Source of the DNA: Bradyrhizobium genosp. SA-3 | GTDB taxonomy: Bacteria > Pseudomonadota > Alphaproteobacteria > Rhizobiales > Xanthobacteraceae | Assembly (NCBI RefSeq): GCF_004212635.1 | Contig: NZ_PSRT01000075.1 | Coordinates: forward strand, 1-42,133 | Direction of reading: 5' to 3' | DNA: 42,133 nt | In this document: positions 8,678 to 16,317 of the stretch, piece after piece | How positions within the stretch are numbered: position 1 is the stretch's first letter | How the letters are laid out: each line of letters starts with the position of its first letter | Position numbers and translations under genes: made by a program | Notes under the pieces: generated by a model | Told to the model about the DNA's origin: nothing | The model's input: the letters and a program-made list of their open reading frames with translations, nothing else | Database searches by the model: none

Positions 8678-8781
8678 CTGTCATCGCCCGGCTTGACCGG
8701 GCGATCGAGCGCTCCGAGACGATTGCGATTGATCGACAGGCCGCGGCGACTGGATGCCGCGGTCAAGCCTGGGCATGACAG
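8678..8781. repeat. Palindromic intergenic repeat, divergent family D
   Basis: Outer ends CTGTCAT and ATGACAG are complementary and enclose CGCCCGGCTTGACCGGGCG on the left and GGTCAAGCCTGGGC on the right. It resembles the family D copies but with weaker inner pairing. Confidence 0.6.
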
Positions 8782-8944
8782 CTGAGTTGATGGCACCCCG
8801 CTCGCACGCCGCCACTTGGTAAGGTCCCCTCAACCACCGCTGGCAAAATTGCGGTGCATTCCGCAACCTCGCCCGAATCAAACCCAAATTTTTCCCGATT
8901 CGCCCCAATCGCCGTCGCTTTTTGGACTGATTCAAACTGCGATT

Positions 8945-9001
8945 TACCGGTTCCAGTTTGCTGGGCGCTCCTGGACAACAACAAAAAAACTGAAACCGGT
9001 A
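8945..9001 (+). promoter_or_regulatory. Long hairpin in the leader of the Sel1/TAXI operon
   Basis: A 15-nt arm at 8945-8959 pairs with 8987-9001 at 14 of 15 positions (ACCGGTT and AACCGGT are the cores), leaving a 27-nt loop rich in A. It ends 35 nt before the chosen start codon at 9037. It is not followed by a T run, so it is not an intrinsic terminator. A role in mRNA stability, protein binding or attenuation is possible. Confidence 0.55.
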
Positions 9002-9036
9002 TGCCCCGCGTCGTGTCAGTCTTGGGGAGCATCACC

Positions 9037-9897
9037 ATGGAGACGACGGCCTTTCGTCCGTCCAGGGAATCGAGGGCATTCGATTCCGATCAAGCCGCAT
9101 CACATCCGTCCACCGCATCCTACATCCGTGCGCGCGCCGCACGGCTCGATCTGTCACCGGACGATCCAATTCCACTGTTCCTGTCCGATCCGCTCGGTGC
9201 TCCGGACCCGGACGAATATACCCCGCTGGAATTGCGTCCCCGGGTCAGAATTGTCCCGCGTGTTCTTGCGGGCGTTCTGGCAGCCGTTCTCGTCGCATCC
9301 ACCCTGGCAGTTCTGGCCGCGCTGTTTCAGTCCGACCTTCGCGGCATCTTCGATGCCGGTGGCTCGGTGGGTGTCGCGCTGGAGCAGGTGGTGGCCTCGG
9401 CCAACGCGCTGGCCGTACCGCAGAGCCCGCGCAAGGATCCGGCGCATGTGACCGACGCAAGGCTGGCGAGCGCTGACGCGCAGGATCTCCCTGCACCGTC
9501 AACGCCGAGCCGCGAAGCGATCGCGACCGCCTATCAGACCGCGCTGCAAGCCCAGACGCCTGTGCCTCAGCCCGCGCCGGTGGCGCCGCCGCCTGCGCCT
9601 CCTCTGCCGGCCAAGACGCTCGACGCCGACACCCTGGCCGGGCTGATGACGCGCGCGAAGGGCCTGTTGGGGGTTGGCGACATTTCTGCAGCCCGCCTGC
9701 TGCTCGAACGCGCGGCCAATGCACAGGATGCCACGGCGGCGTTCCTGCTGGCGCAGACCTATGACCCGGCCGTGCTCGGCACCAGCGACGCGCGGCGCAT
9801 CGCCGCCGACGCGACCGCCGCGCGCGAGTGGTACCAGAAGGCCGCGGCACTCGGATCGACGGAGGCGCGGCAGCGCCTTGTCCAGCTTCAGAACTAG
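9037..9897 (+). CDS. Single-pass membrane protein with Sel1-like C-terminal repeats
   Basis: A 286-residue protein with a polar, Asp/Pro-rich N-terminus, one strong membrane helix at about 75-97, a long Pro/Ala-rich periplasmic linker (about 150-190), and a C-terminal helical repeat region. The last part (AFLLAQTYD...AREWYQKAAALGSTEA) has the Sel1/TPR-like signature used for protein-protein contact. The start at 9037 is chosen because GGGGAG sits seven bases upstream; in-frame alternatives at 9001 and 8854 lack a ribosome site and would translate the leader hairpin. The stop is 18 nt before the TAXI protein gene, so the two probably form an operon. The function is unknown; an assembly or sensing role beside the TAXI protein is an inference. 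Confidence 0.8.
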   Translation: METTAFRPSRESRAFDSDQAASHPSTASYIRARAARLDLSPDDPIPLFLSDPLGAPDPDEYTPLELRPRVRIVPRVLAGVLAAVLVASTLAVLAALFQSDLRGIFDAGGSVGVALEQVVASANALAVPQSPRKDPAHVTDARLASADAQDLPAPSTPSREAIATAYQTALQAQTPVPQPAPVAPPPAPPLPAKTLDADTLAGLMTRAKGLLGVGDISAARLLLERAANAQDATAAFLLAQTYDPAVLGTSDARRIAADATAAREWYQKAAALGSTEARQRLVQLQN

Positions 9898-9915
9898 TCA
9901 TTTTTAGAGGACATC

Positions 9916-11073
9916 ATGCGTAACGCTTTGGGAATGGCGCTTGCCGCCATCATGACGATCTGTGCCTTTGCGGCACGCGCCGACCAGACCGAATACGATC
10001 CGGCCAAGGTCTCGGACGGCCTGAAGGCCATCTTCCAGTTCGGCTCGACCTCGACCAAGCAGGCGTTGAACGCCAACACGGTCACGTTGATCACCGGCAC
10101 GATCGGCGGGACCTATGTGCAATTCGGCGCCGATCTCGCTTCCGTGCTCGACGATGGCAACAAGATCCGCGTGCTGCCGATCGTCGGCCGCGGCTCGGTG
10201 CAGAGCGTCGCCGACATCCTGTTCCTGCAAGGTGTCGATCTCGGCATCGTGCGCGCCGACACGCTCGACTATCTCGAGCGCAAGGGTTTTGCCAAGGACA
10301 TCAAGAAGCAGTTCACCTACGTCACGAAGCTCTACAATGAGGAGATGCAGGTGATCGCGCCGAGATCGGTCGCGACGCTCAAAGACCTCGAAGGCAAGAC
10401 GGTGAGCGTGGACCTGCCGAACGGCGGTACCTTCGTCACGGCGCTCACCGTGTTCGAGCGGCTCGGGATCAAGGCGAAATTCGTCTATGTCGAGCAGCGC
10501 ATCGCGATGGAGAAGCTGAAGGCCGGCGAGATCGACGCCGTCATCGTGGTCGGCGGCAAGCCGTACAAGTCGGTCTCGACCTTCGGCAATGACGGCCGTT
10601 TCCATCTCGCGAAAGTCGACTATGCAAAGCCGCTCCAGAGCGACTATCTGCCGGCAACGCTGACCGCCAAGGACTATCCGAACCTGATCAGGGAGGGCGA
10701 GAGCGTCGACACAATTGCAGTCCCTGCGGTGCTTGCGGCGTATAATTGGGGGCCCAATACCGAGCGCTATCGCAAGCTTGCGTTGTTCGTGGACGCGTTC
10801 TTCACGAAATTTCCGACGCTGCAGAACCCGCCCTTCCATCCCAAGTGGAAGGAGGTCTCGCTCGCGGCGCCGCTGTCGGGCTGGAACAGATTGCCGGTGG
10901 CGCAGCAATGGCTCGACAAGCACGGCGTCGAACCGGTGACGCGCCAGCGCTTCGAAGCATTCCTGAAGCAGAGCCCGGCGGCCGCGCAGGTGTCCGATGC
11001 GGACAAGGAAGCGCTGTTCAAGCAATTCCAGGCATGGGACGCGGAGAAGGCGCGGGCGGGGGAAAAGAAGTAG
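9916..11073 (+). CDS. TAXI-family TRAP transporter solute-binding protein
   Basis: A 385-residue periplasmic binding protein. A short Sec signal peptide ends at ARA (residue 22). The mature part carries the TAXI-family fold markers: LITGTIGGTYVQFGADLASVL near the start, a GSVQSVADILFLQGVDLGIVRAD segment, and later LEGKTVSVDLPNGGTF and KLKAGEIDAVIVVGGKP. TAXI proteins deliver dicarboxylates, amino acids or related anions to TRAP membrane subunits. No TRAP permease gene is in the window, so this is an orphan here. AGAGG precedes the ATG, and the gene follows the Sel1 protein gene by 18 nt. The C-terminal 100 residues extend past the usual core. Confidence 0.88.
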   Translation: MRNALGMALAAIMTICAFAARADQTEYDPAKVSDGLKAIFQFGSTSTKQALNANTVTLITGTIGGTYVQFGADLASVLDDGNKIRVLPIVGRGSVQSVADILFLQGVDLGIVRADTLDYLERKGFAKDIKKQFTYVTKLYNEEMQVIAPRSVATLKDLEGKTVSVDLPNGGTFVTALTVFERLGIKAKFVYVEQRIAMEKLKAGEIDAVIVVGGKPYKSVSTFGNDGRFHLAKVDYAKPLQSDYLPATLTAKDYPNLIREGESVDTIAVPAVLAAYNWGPNTERYRKLALFVDAFFTKFPTLQNPPFHPKWKEVSLAAPLSGWNRLPVAQQWLDKHGVEPVTRQRFEAFLKQSPAAAQVSDADKEALFKQFQAWDAEKARAGEKK

Positions 11074-11095
11074 TGGCGCCGTCACTCCTCTCTCT

Positions 11096-11220
11096 GCGTC
11101 GTCCTGGCGAAAGCCAGGACCCATTACCACAGGGTGGAGTTTTGCGAAAAGTCGGAGTGACCAGCGTGCGCAACCATTACCGAACGGGGTAATGGGTCCT
11201 GGCTTTCGCCAGGACGACGC
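11096..11220. repeat. Palindromic intergenic repeat, family C, with perfect 31-bp arms
   Basis: The arms at 11096-11126 and 11190-11220 are exact reverse complements over 31 bp (starting GCGTCGTCCTGGCGAAAGCC). They enclose about 63 bp. This is the most perfect palindrome in the window, suggesting a recent or conserved copy. It separates the TAXI gene from the convergent DUF1232 gene. Confidence 0.88.
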
Positions 11221-11255
11221 CGGAGGATATGGCGACGGCGCGTTGCCAACAACGC

Positions 11256-11633
11256 TTACTCCGCCGCCTCATCCACCCCGCGCCTCAGCGCGGCACGGGC
11301 GGCGGCGCGGTGCTCGTTCGTGATATGACCGGCGACCATGCGGATGGCGGCGGCGAGCACGGCGGCGTCATCGGCGAAACCGAGAATCGGCATCACATCA
11401 GCGACGAAGTCGAATGGCAGGATGAAATAGGCGATCGCTCCGAGCAGCGAGGCCTGGACATGGCGCGGCGTCTGCCGGTCGAAGGCGCAGTAATAAGCGG
11501 CGATCAGGTCTTCGGCGAACGGCAGTTGCGCGGCGACGCGCTTCAGCTTGCGCCAGAATCGGCGGCGAACGCCCTCCCGGTCTTGCGCGAGCCGATCGGC
11601 GGGCTCGAAGCCGACGCTGTGTTCGGCAGCCAT
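11256..11633 (-). CDS. DUF1232 (YkvA-like) small membrane-associated protein
   Basis: A 125-residue protein with the DUF1232 core AYFILPFDFVADVMPILGFADDAAVLAAAI, which forms a hydrophobic hairpin with the family's characteristic P-x-D-x-x-P-D/V-x-P and GFxDDxxV pattern. The ATG at 11633 is chosen because GGGGAG lies eight bases upstream; a longer form from 11690 adds 19 residues without support. The molecular function of DUF1232 is not established. It lies on the minus strand downstream of phhB with a 111-nt gap. Confidence 0.85.
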   Translation of the reverse strand: MAAEHSVGFEPADRLAQDREGVRRRFWRKLKRVAAQLPFAEDLIAAYYCAFDRQTPRHVQASLLGAIAYFILPFDFVADVMPILGFADDAAVLAAAIRMVAGHITNEHRAAARAALRRGVDEAAE

Positions 11634-11744
11634 GCTCAAAAACTCCCCGTTCAGGCGGAGCGACGGATCGCCGCATCGCCTGCTGATCACAAGATGGGGA
11701 TGAGGCTGCGGCCTGCAAGACGTCAGCCAAGTGTCGCCCAGCTG

Positions 11745-12035
11745 TCAGCCGGCGATGGCGTTCATCGCCTTGGCCAGATCGATGTCGAGCGCGGTGACTC
11801 CGCCGGCGTCATGGGTCGACAGCACCACCTCCACCGTCTTGTAGACGTTGCGCCATTCGGGATGGTGATCCATCTTCTCGGCGACCAGCGCCGCGCGGGT
11901 CATGAAGCCGAAGGCCTGGCTGAAATCCTTGAAGACAAAGGTCTTCCCGATGGCGTCGCGGCCGGAAATCTCGCCCCAGCCCGGTATTGCGCCCAGCGCC
12001 TGCTTGCGCGCCTCCGCCGATAGCCGCTCTGCCAT
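11745..12035 (-). CDS. phhB: Pterin-4a-carbinolamine dehydratase
   Basis: A 96-residue enzyme that dehydrates 4a-hydroxytetrahydropterin, recycling the cofactor of aromatic amino acid hydroxylases. The signature KMDHHPEW followed by NVYKTVEVVLSTHDAGGVT is complete, including the two adjacent His residues of the active site. A GGAGG ribosome site precedes ATG 12035. No phenylalanine hydroxylase gene is nearby in the window, so the physiological partner is not shown here. Confidence 0.95.
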   Translation of the reverse strand: MAERLSAEARKQALGAIPGWGEISGRDAIGKTFVFKDFSQAFGFMTRAALVAEKMDHHPEWRNVYKTVEVVLSTHDAGGVTALDIDLAKAMNAIAG

Positions 12036-12162
12036 GATCGCCTCCGTCGTTCAGGGGAACTTTACCCTAACACCGTGCCGGCGGCCCGGTTCATGCCGAT
12101 TTCGTCGATCCGCTAACCATGACGGAGATGTAACCCCTCCGGACAAGAAATTTGCTACAATT

Positions 12163-12181
12163 GCCGGCGAAAATCGCCGGC
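12163..12181. promoter_or_regulatory. Perfect palindrome next to the start of the membrane TAXI gene
   Basis: GCCGGCGA and TCGCCGGC (8-bp arms) flank AAA, ending 4 nt before the ATG at 12186. A -10-like TACAAT is at 12156-12161, so transcription could begin within the palindrome. It could be an operator or a hairpin that hides the start; there is no other ribosome site for this ATG. Confidence 0.45.
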
Positions 12182-12185
12182 CAAG

Positions 12186-13631
12186 ATGAAACTGAGCCTC
12201 AAGCGCCTGTTTGGGAGATCGATGACCGGGGGATTGAACCTGGCCGAAACGCCCTCTCCGCCTTCGCCGCGATCCGCGGCGCGGAAGACCGCGCTCGTGT
12301 CTCTGGCGCTCGTGCTTGCGATCGTCGGTGCGCTCGCCGGCGGTTACTACTTCGCGATGCGGCCTGTGACGCTGAAGATCGCGGTTGGTCCCGCCAACAG
12401 CGATGACATCAAGGTCGTGCAGGCGCTGACCCAGGCTTTCACGCAGAACAAGAGCCAGGTGCGGCTGCGCCCGATCCAGACCGACGGCGCCACCGCCAGC
12501 GCCAATGCCCTCGCTGAAGGCAAGGTCGATCTTGCCATCGTGCGCGGCGACCTCGATGTGCCGAAGAACGCACAGGCTGTCGCGACGCTGCGCAAGAACG
12601 TCGCGGTGCTGTGGGCCGTAGCAGGCAAGGGCAAGAAGAAGGGCGCGAAGGTCACCAAGATCGCACAGCTCGCCGGCCATCGCATCGGCGTCATCGGCCG
12701 CACCCAGGCCAACGTCAACCTGCTCAAGGTGATCCTGCAGCAATACGGCGTCGATCCCGCCAAGGTCGAGATCGTGCAATTCCCAGCCAACGAGGTTGCC
12801 GAGGCGATCAAGGCGCAGAAGGCCGACGTCTATCTCGCGGCCGGTCCCGTCAACAGCAAGATCACGGCGGACGCGATCGCGGCATCGGTCAGGGAGGGTG
12901 GCACGCCGACCTTCCTCGCCATCGATTCCGCCGACGCGATCGCGCAGAACCATCCGGTCTACGAATCCTCGGAGATTCCCGCAGGCACTTACGGCGGCTC
13001 ACCCGATCGTCCGGACGAAGAGGTCAAGACGATCAGCTTCTCACACCACATCGTGGCGCGCAAAGGTGTGTCCGAAACCACCATCGCGGCGTTCACGCGC
13101 CAGCTCTTCGCCGTGCGCCAGCAACTGGTGACGGAATTCCCGCTGGCAGCGAAGATCGAGACGCCCGACACCGACAAGGATGCGGTGATCCCCGTGCATC
13201 CCGGCGCCGCCGCCTTCGTCGACGGCGAGGAAAAGACCTTTCTCGACAAATACAGCGATTACATCTGGTGGAGCCTGATGGCGCTCTCCGCCATGGGCTC
13301 GATCGGAGCCTGGTTTGCGGGCTATCTGAAGAAGGACGAGCGCGACAACAACAGCCATTTGCGCGACCGCCTGCTCGACATGATTGCCGCTGCGCGCAAG
13401 AGCGAGACCACCGAAGAGCTAGATCAGATGCAAACCGAGGCCGACGAGATCTTGCGCGATACGCTGCGCTGCTTCGATCACGGCGCGATCGAGGAAGCTG
13501 CGCTCACCGCGTTCAACATCGCACTCGACCAGTTCCATGCGGCCGTTGCCGACCGCAAGGCGGTGCTGTTCAGCCTGCCGCAGAACCTGCAACGCGCGAG
13601 CGCGCAGTTCAGAGCGGCCGGCAACGCGTAG
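12186..13631 (+). CDS. Membrane-anchored TAXI-domain protein with cytoplasmic helical tail
   Basis: A 481-residue protein. A basic, Pro-rich N-terminus leads into a membrane helix (about 35-58), a TAXI-type binding domain (about 60-350: KIAVGPANSDD, VDLAIVRGDLDVPKNAQ, GHRIGVIGRTQANVNLL, KADVYLAAGPVNS), a second membrane helix (about 359-381), and a 100-residue charged helical tail. Ordinary TAXI proteins are soluble and periplasmic; here the binding domain sits between two helices, a layout shared with transmembrane receptors. No kinase, cyclase or chemoreceptor signalling domain is visible in the tail. The ATG at 12186 lacks a ribosome site; ATG 12222 is preceded by GGGAG and is a possible alternative. 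No TRAP permease genes are adjacent. Confidence 0.85.
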   Translation: MKLSLKRLFGRSMTGGLNLAETPSPPSPRSAARKTALVSLALVLAIVGALAGGYYFAMRPVTLKIAVGPANSDDIKVVQALTQAFTQNKSQVRLRPIQTDGATASANALAEGKVDLAIVRGDLDVPKNAQAVATLRKNVAVLWAVAGKGKKKGAKVTKIAQLAGHRIGVIGRTQANVNLLKVILQQYGVDPAKVEIVQFPANEVAEAIKAQKADVYLAAGPVNSKITADAIAASVREGGTPTFLAIDSADAIAQNHPVYESSEIPAGTYGGSPDRPDEEVKTISFSHHIVARKGVSETTIAAFTRQLFAVRQQLVTEFPLAAKIETPDTDKDAVIPVHPGAAAFVDGEEKTFLDKYSDYIWWSLMALSAMGSIGAWFAGYLKKDERDNNSHLRDRLLDMIAAARKSETTEELDQMQTEADEILRDTLRCFDHGAIEEAALTAFNIALDQFHAAVADRKAVLFSLPQNLQRASAQFRAAGNA

Positions 13632-13677
13632 CGCCTGCGCGTTATTGCTGCGTCACATTGTCTCAATATACGTTCAC

Positions 13678-13782
13678 CGTCGTTCCGGGGCGCGCAACGC
13701 GCAAGCCCGGAATCCATGGCGCCGCATCCGCGACGGGAAATGGATTCCGGACTCGCGCCTGATGGCGCGCTCCGGAATGACG
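13678..13782. repeat. Palindromic intergenic repeat, family E
   Basis: Complementary ends CGTCGTTCCGG and CCGGAATGACG, with an inner CCCGGAATCCAT/ATGGATTCCGG type pairing. It lies just upstream of phoD; reading phoD from 13716 would include part of it. Confidence 0.75.
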
Positions 13783-13817
13783 AGTCTTCCTGTGATCCCA
13801 GTTCGAAATCATCCTCC

Positions 13818-15359
13818 ATGAACATCAAATTCTCCCGCCGCCGTTTCCTCACCACCAGCGCCGGCGCGCTTGGCGCAGTCGCGATGCCTTACCTGTCGCG
13901 CGCGGCCGACCGGCCGGCAGTGACTCATGGCGTGCAATCGGGCGACGTCACCGTCGACGGCGGCGTGGTGTGGGCGCGCACCGACCGGCCGGCGCAGATG
14001 CTGGTCGAGGTGGCGACGACTGATACGTTCAGGGATGCCCGCGCGCTGCCGCCGATCGCGGCGCTGCCCGAGAGCGACTTCACCGCAAAAATGCTGATCG
14101 AGAACCTGCCGGGCGGACAGGACATCTTCTATCGCGTCCGCTTCCGCGATCTCTCGCACGGCGCGGTCGAGGGCGAGCCGGTGACCGGCCGCTTCCGCAC
14201 CGCGCCCGCCGACCGCCGCGACGTCAGCTTCGTCTGGGGCGGCGACGTCGCCGGCCAGGGCTGGGGCATCAACCCCGACGACGGCGGCATGTTCACTTTC
14301 GCCGCGATGCGCAAGCACCGTCCGGATTTCTTCCTGCACTCGGGCGATACGATCTACGCCGATAGTCCGATCCAATCCGAGGTGAAGCTCACCGACGGCA
14401 AGATCTGGAAGAACCTGACCATTCCGGAGAAGGCCAAGGTCGCCGAGACGCTGGACGAGTTCCGCGCCGCGCACAAATACAACCTCACCGACGACAATCT
14501 CCGTGCCTTCAATGCGGAAGTGCCGATCTTCGTGCAGTGGGACGACCACGAAGTCACCAACAACTGGTCGCTCTCGAAGGAGCTGCCGGCGATCTACAAG
14601 GAGCGCAACATCGCGCTGCTCGCCGCGCACGGGGCCCGCGCCTTCCACGAGATGTATCCGATGCGCGAGAGCATCAATGAGCCGGGCCGGGTCTATCGCC
14701 AGATCTCTTACGGCCCACATCTCGACGTGTTCGTGCTCGACGAGCGCAGCTATCGCGGCCCGAACGGCGCCAATCTGGAAACGGATTACGGACCGGCGAG
14801 CTACTTCCTCGGACCCGACCAGATCGCCTGGCTCAAGCGCGGTCTGCTCAATTCGCGTGCGACCTGGAAGGTGATCGCCTCCGACATGCCGCTCAGCCTC
14901 ATCGTATCGGACACACCAAAGGGTGGCACGGAGGCAATCGCGCAAGGCGACGGTCCGGTGCGCGGCCGCGAGCTCGAGATCGCGGACATACTGCGCTTCA
15001 TCAAGATGGCGCCGATCAGCAACACGGTATGGCTGACCGCGGACGTGCACTACGCCGCCGCGCATTATTACGATCCGAACAAGGCGCAATTCCAGGATTT
15101 CGAGCCGTTCTGGGAATTCGTCTCGGGCCCGCTGCATGCGGGCACTTTCGGTCCGAACGCGCTCGACAACACGTTTGGGCCGGAGGTGCGCTTCGTCAAG
15201 GCACCGGGCAAAGACAACCAGAATCTGCCGCCGTCAGCCGGCATGCAGTTCTTCGGTCACGTCAAGATCGACGGCGCCTCCGGCCAGATGACGGTGACAC
15301 TGCGCGACCGCGCCGACGTCGCGCTGTGGTCGACCACGCTCGATCCGAAATTTGCCTGA
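13818..15359 (+). CDS. phoD: PhoD-type alkaline phosphatase/phosphodiesterase, Tat-exported
   Basis: A 513-residue enzyme with a twin-arginine signal (SRRRFLTT at 6-13, then a weakly hydrophobic stretch ending about residue 30). The N-terminal PhoD Ig-like domain (THGVQSGDVT, VWARTDRPA) is followed by the metallophosphatase domain: WGGDVAGQG, HSGDTIYAD, WDDHEVTNNW, LDERSYRG and DVHYAAAHYYDP provide the metal-binding Asp, Asn and His residues known to hold iron and calcium in PhoD. It hydrolyses phosphate mono- and diesters in the periplasm to scavenge phosphate. The ATG at 13818 is chosen at the start of the Tat signal; the reading open from 13716 comes from the repeat. No convincing Pho box was seen upstream. 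Confidence 0.94.
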   Translation: MNIKFSRRRFLTTSAGALGAVAMPYLSRAADRPAVTHGVQSGDVTVDGGVVWARTDRPAQMLVEVATTDTFRDARALPPIAALPESDFTAKMLIENLPGGQDIFYRVRFRDLSHGAVEGEPVTGRFRTAPADRRDVSFVWGGDVAGQGWGINPDDGGMFTFAAMRKHRPDFFLHSGDTIYADSPIQSEVKLTDGKIWKNLTIPEKAKVAETLDEFRAAHKYNLTDDNLRAFNAEVPIFVQWDDHEVTNNWSLSKELPAIYKERNIALLAAHGARAFHEMYPMRESINEPGRVYRQISYGPHLDVFVLDERSYRGPNGANLETDYGPASYFLGPDQIAWLKRGLLNSRATWKVIASDMPLSLIVSDTPKGGTEAIAQGDGPVRGRELEIADILRFIKMAPISNTVWLTADVHYAAAHYYDPNKAQFQDFEPFWEFVSGPLHAGTFGPNALDNTFGPEVRFVKAPGKDNQNLPPSAGMQFFGHVKIDGASGQMTVTLRDRADVALWSTTLDPKFA

Positions 15360-15414
15360 TGGCTAGAGCAGGATGAATTTGGTTGAATCGATGCGCGCTC
15401 AGGACTTTGGTTCA

Positions 15415-15545
15415 CCTCTCCCGTAGGGAGAGGTCGGAGCGCATCGAAGATGCGATCCGGGTGAGGGGATCTGGTCTCTGGATGCCGCGGCCCCCTCACC
15501 CGAATTGCTGCGCAATCCGACCTCTCCCCTTGCAAGGGGAGAGGG
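15415..15545. repeat. Palindromic intergenic repeat, family F
   Basis: Left end CCTCTCCCGTAGGGAGAGG and right end CCTCTCCCCTTGCAAGGGGA are each hairpins themselves. Between them are the pairs CGGGTGAGGGG and CCCCTCACCCG. It separates phoD from the Lgt-like operon. Confidence 0.8.
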
Positions 15546-15600
15546 CACAAGAATGCGCGGCGCACTATTTTGAACGTGATCGTGCTATGTTCTCCCCTGC

Positions 15601-16317
15601 ATGAGCGGGGCTTTCCTTCACACCGTCTTTGACATCGCGGCGTGGCTGGCGGCTGCAGCTGCCGTCTGGTGGCTGTCGCGAAGACGCCTGGAATTTCCTG
15701 CGCAATCGTTCGAACTGCCCTACATCGCCGCCCTGGTGTTCGGTGCGGGTCTCGGTGCCTATTTGTTCGGATCGGTCAATCTGTGGCTGTCGGGCCAGAG
15801 CGGCATTGCGCGCTCGGTCGAGGGCGCGCTTGTCGGCGGCATCGTGGCGATCGAGCTCTACAAATGGTCCGCAGGCATCACTGTACGAACCGGCGCCCGT
15901 TTTGCCCTGCCGCTGGCGCTCGGCATCGCGATCGGGCGGCTCGGCTGCTACTTCGCGGGACTCGACGATTTCACTTACGGCACGCCGACGGGGCTGCCCA
16001 TCGGACATGATTTCGGCGACGGCATCCTTCGACATCCGGTGCAGCTCTACGAGAGCGCCGCCATGGGCGTGTTCGCGCTTCTCTATGCGCTGGCGGTCTT
16101 GAACCGAAACGGCTTTGTGGTCACCAATGGTTTCTACCTCGTCCTCATCTATTATGGAACGCAGCGCTTCCTGTGGGAATTCCTCAAGCCCTATGGCACG
16201 CTGATCGGCCCCTTCACGCTGTTTCACCTGCTGTCGCTGTCCATCCTGCTCTACGCCGCATTCATGCTGGCGACAGCGCCCAAAGCGAGATCCCTGCATG
16301 AACGCGCCGTTGCATAA
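15601..16317 (+). CDS. Lgt-like polytopic membrane protein, first gene of a lipid-modification-like operon
   Basis: A 238-residue membrane protein with about seven hydrophobic segments, resembling prolipoprotein diacylglyceryl transferase, which moves diacylglyceryl from phosphatidylglycerol to a lipoprotein Cys. Shared features: GRLG (112-115), the RHPVQLYES motif (144-152), and a QRFLWEF helix start with Arg189 and Glu193. Differences: the HGG loop His of Lgt appears as EGALVGG (Glu74), and the GNFxNGE signature is replaced by GCYFAGLDDFTYG. The site is therefore altered and the protein is more likely a paralogue with another acceptor than the housekeeping Lgt. The ATG has no ribosome site; a five-codon ORF starting at 15586 ends in a TGA that overlaps it. 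It overlaps the radical SAM gene by 20 bp. Confidence 0.75.
   Translation: MSGAFLHTVFDIAAWLAAAAAVWWLSRRRLEFPAQSFELPYIAALVFGAGLGAYLFGSVNLWLSGQSGIARSVEGALVGGIVAIELYKWSAGITVRTGARFALPLALGIAIGRLGCYFAGLDDFTYGTPTGLPIGHDFGDGILRHPVQLYESAAMGVFALLYALAVLNRNGFVVTNGFYLVLIYYGTQRFLWEFLKPYGTLIGPFTLFHLLSLSILLYAAFMLATAPKARSLHERAVA

Larger units (their letters stand above)
8646..9036. other. 391-nt gene-free region with repeat and leader structures
   Basis: No credible gene lies here. It holds a small perfect palindrome at 8644-8658 (GATGACA-G-TGTCATC), a looser family D repeat at 8678-8781, a six-bp hairpin at 8848-8865, and a long imperfect hairpin at 8945-9001 just ahead of the Sel1/TAXI operon. The part from about 8860 to 9000 is noticeably richer in A/T than the surrounding genes, as expected for a promoter/leader region, but no clean -35/-10 pair was recognised. 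Confidence 0.6.

Noticed and set aside
8644..8697. Possible Pho box (CTGACAC and CTGTCAT near 8664-8684)
   Set aside because: The spacing between half-sites is 13 bp instead of 11, it is part of a palindromic repeat, and it is not near phoD.
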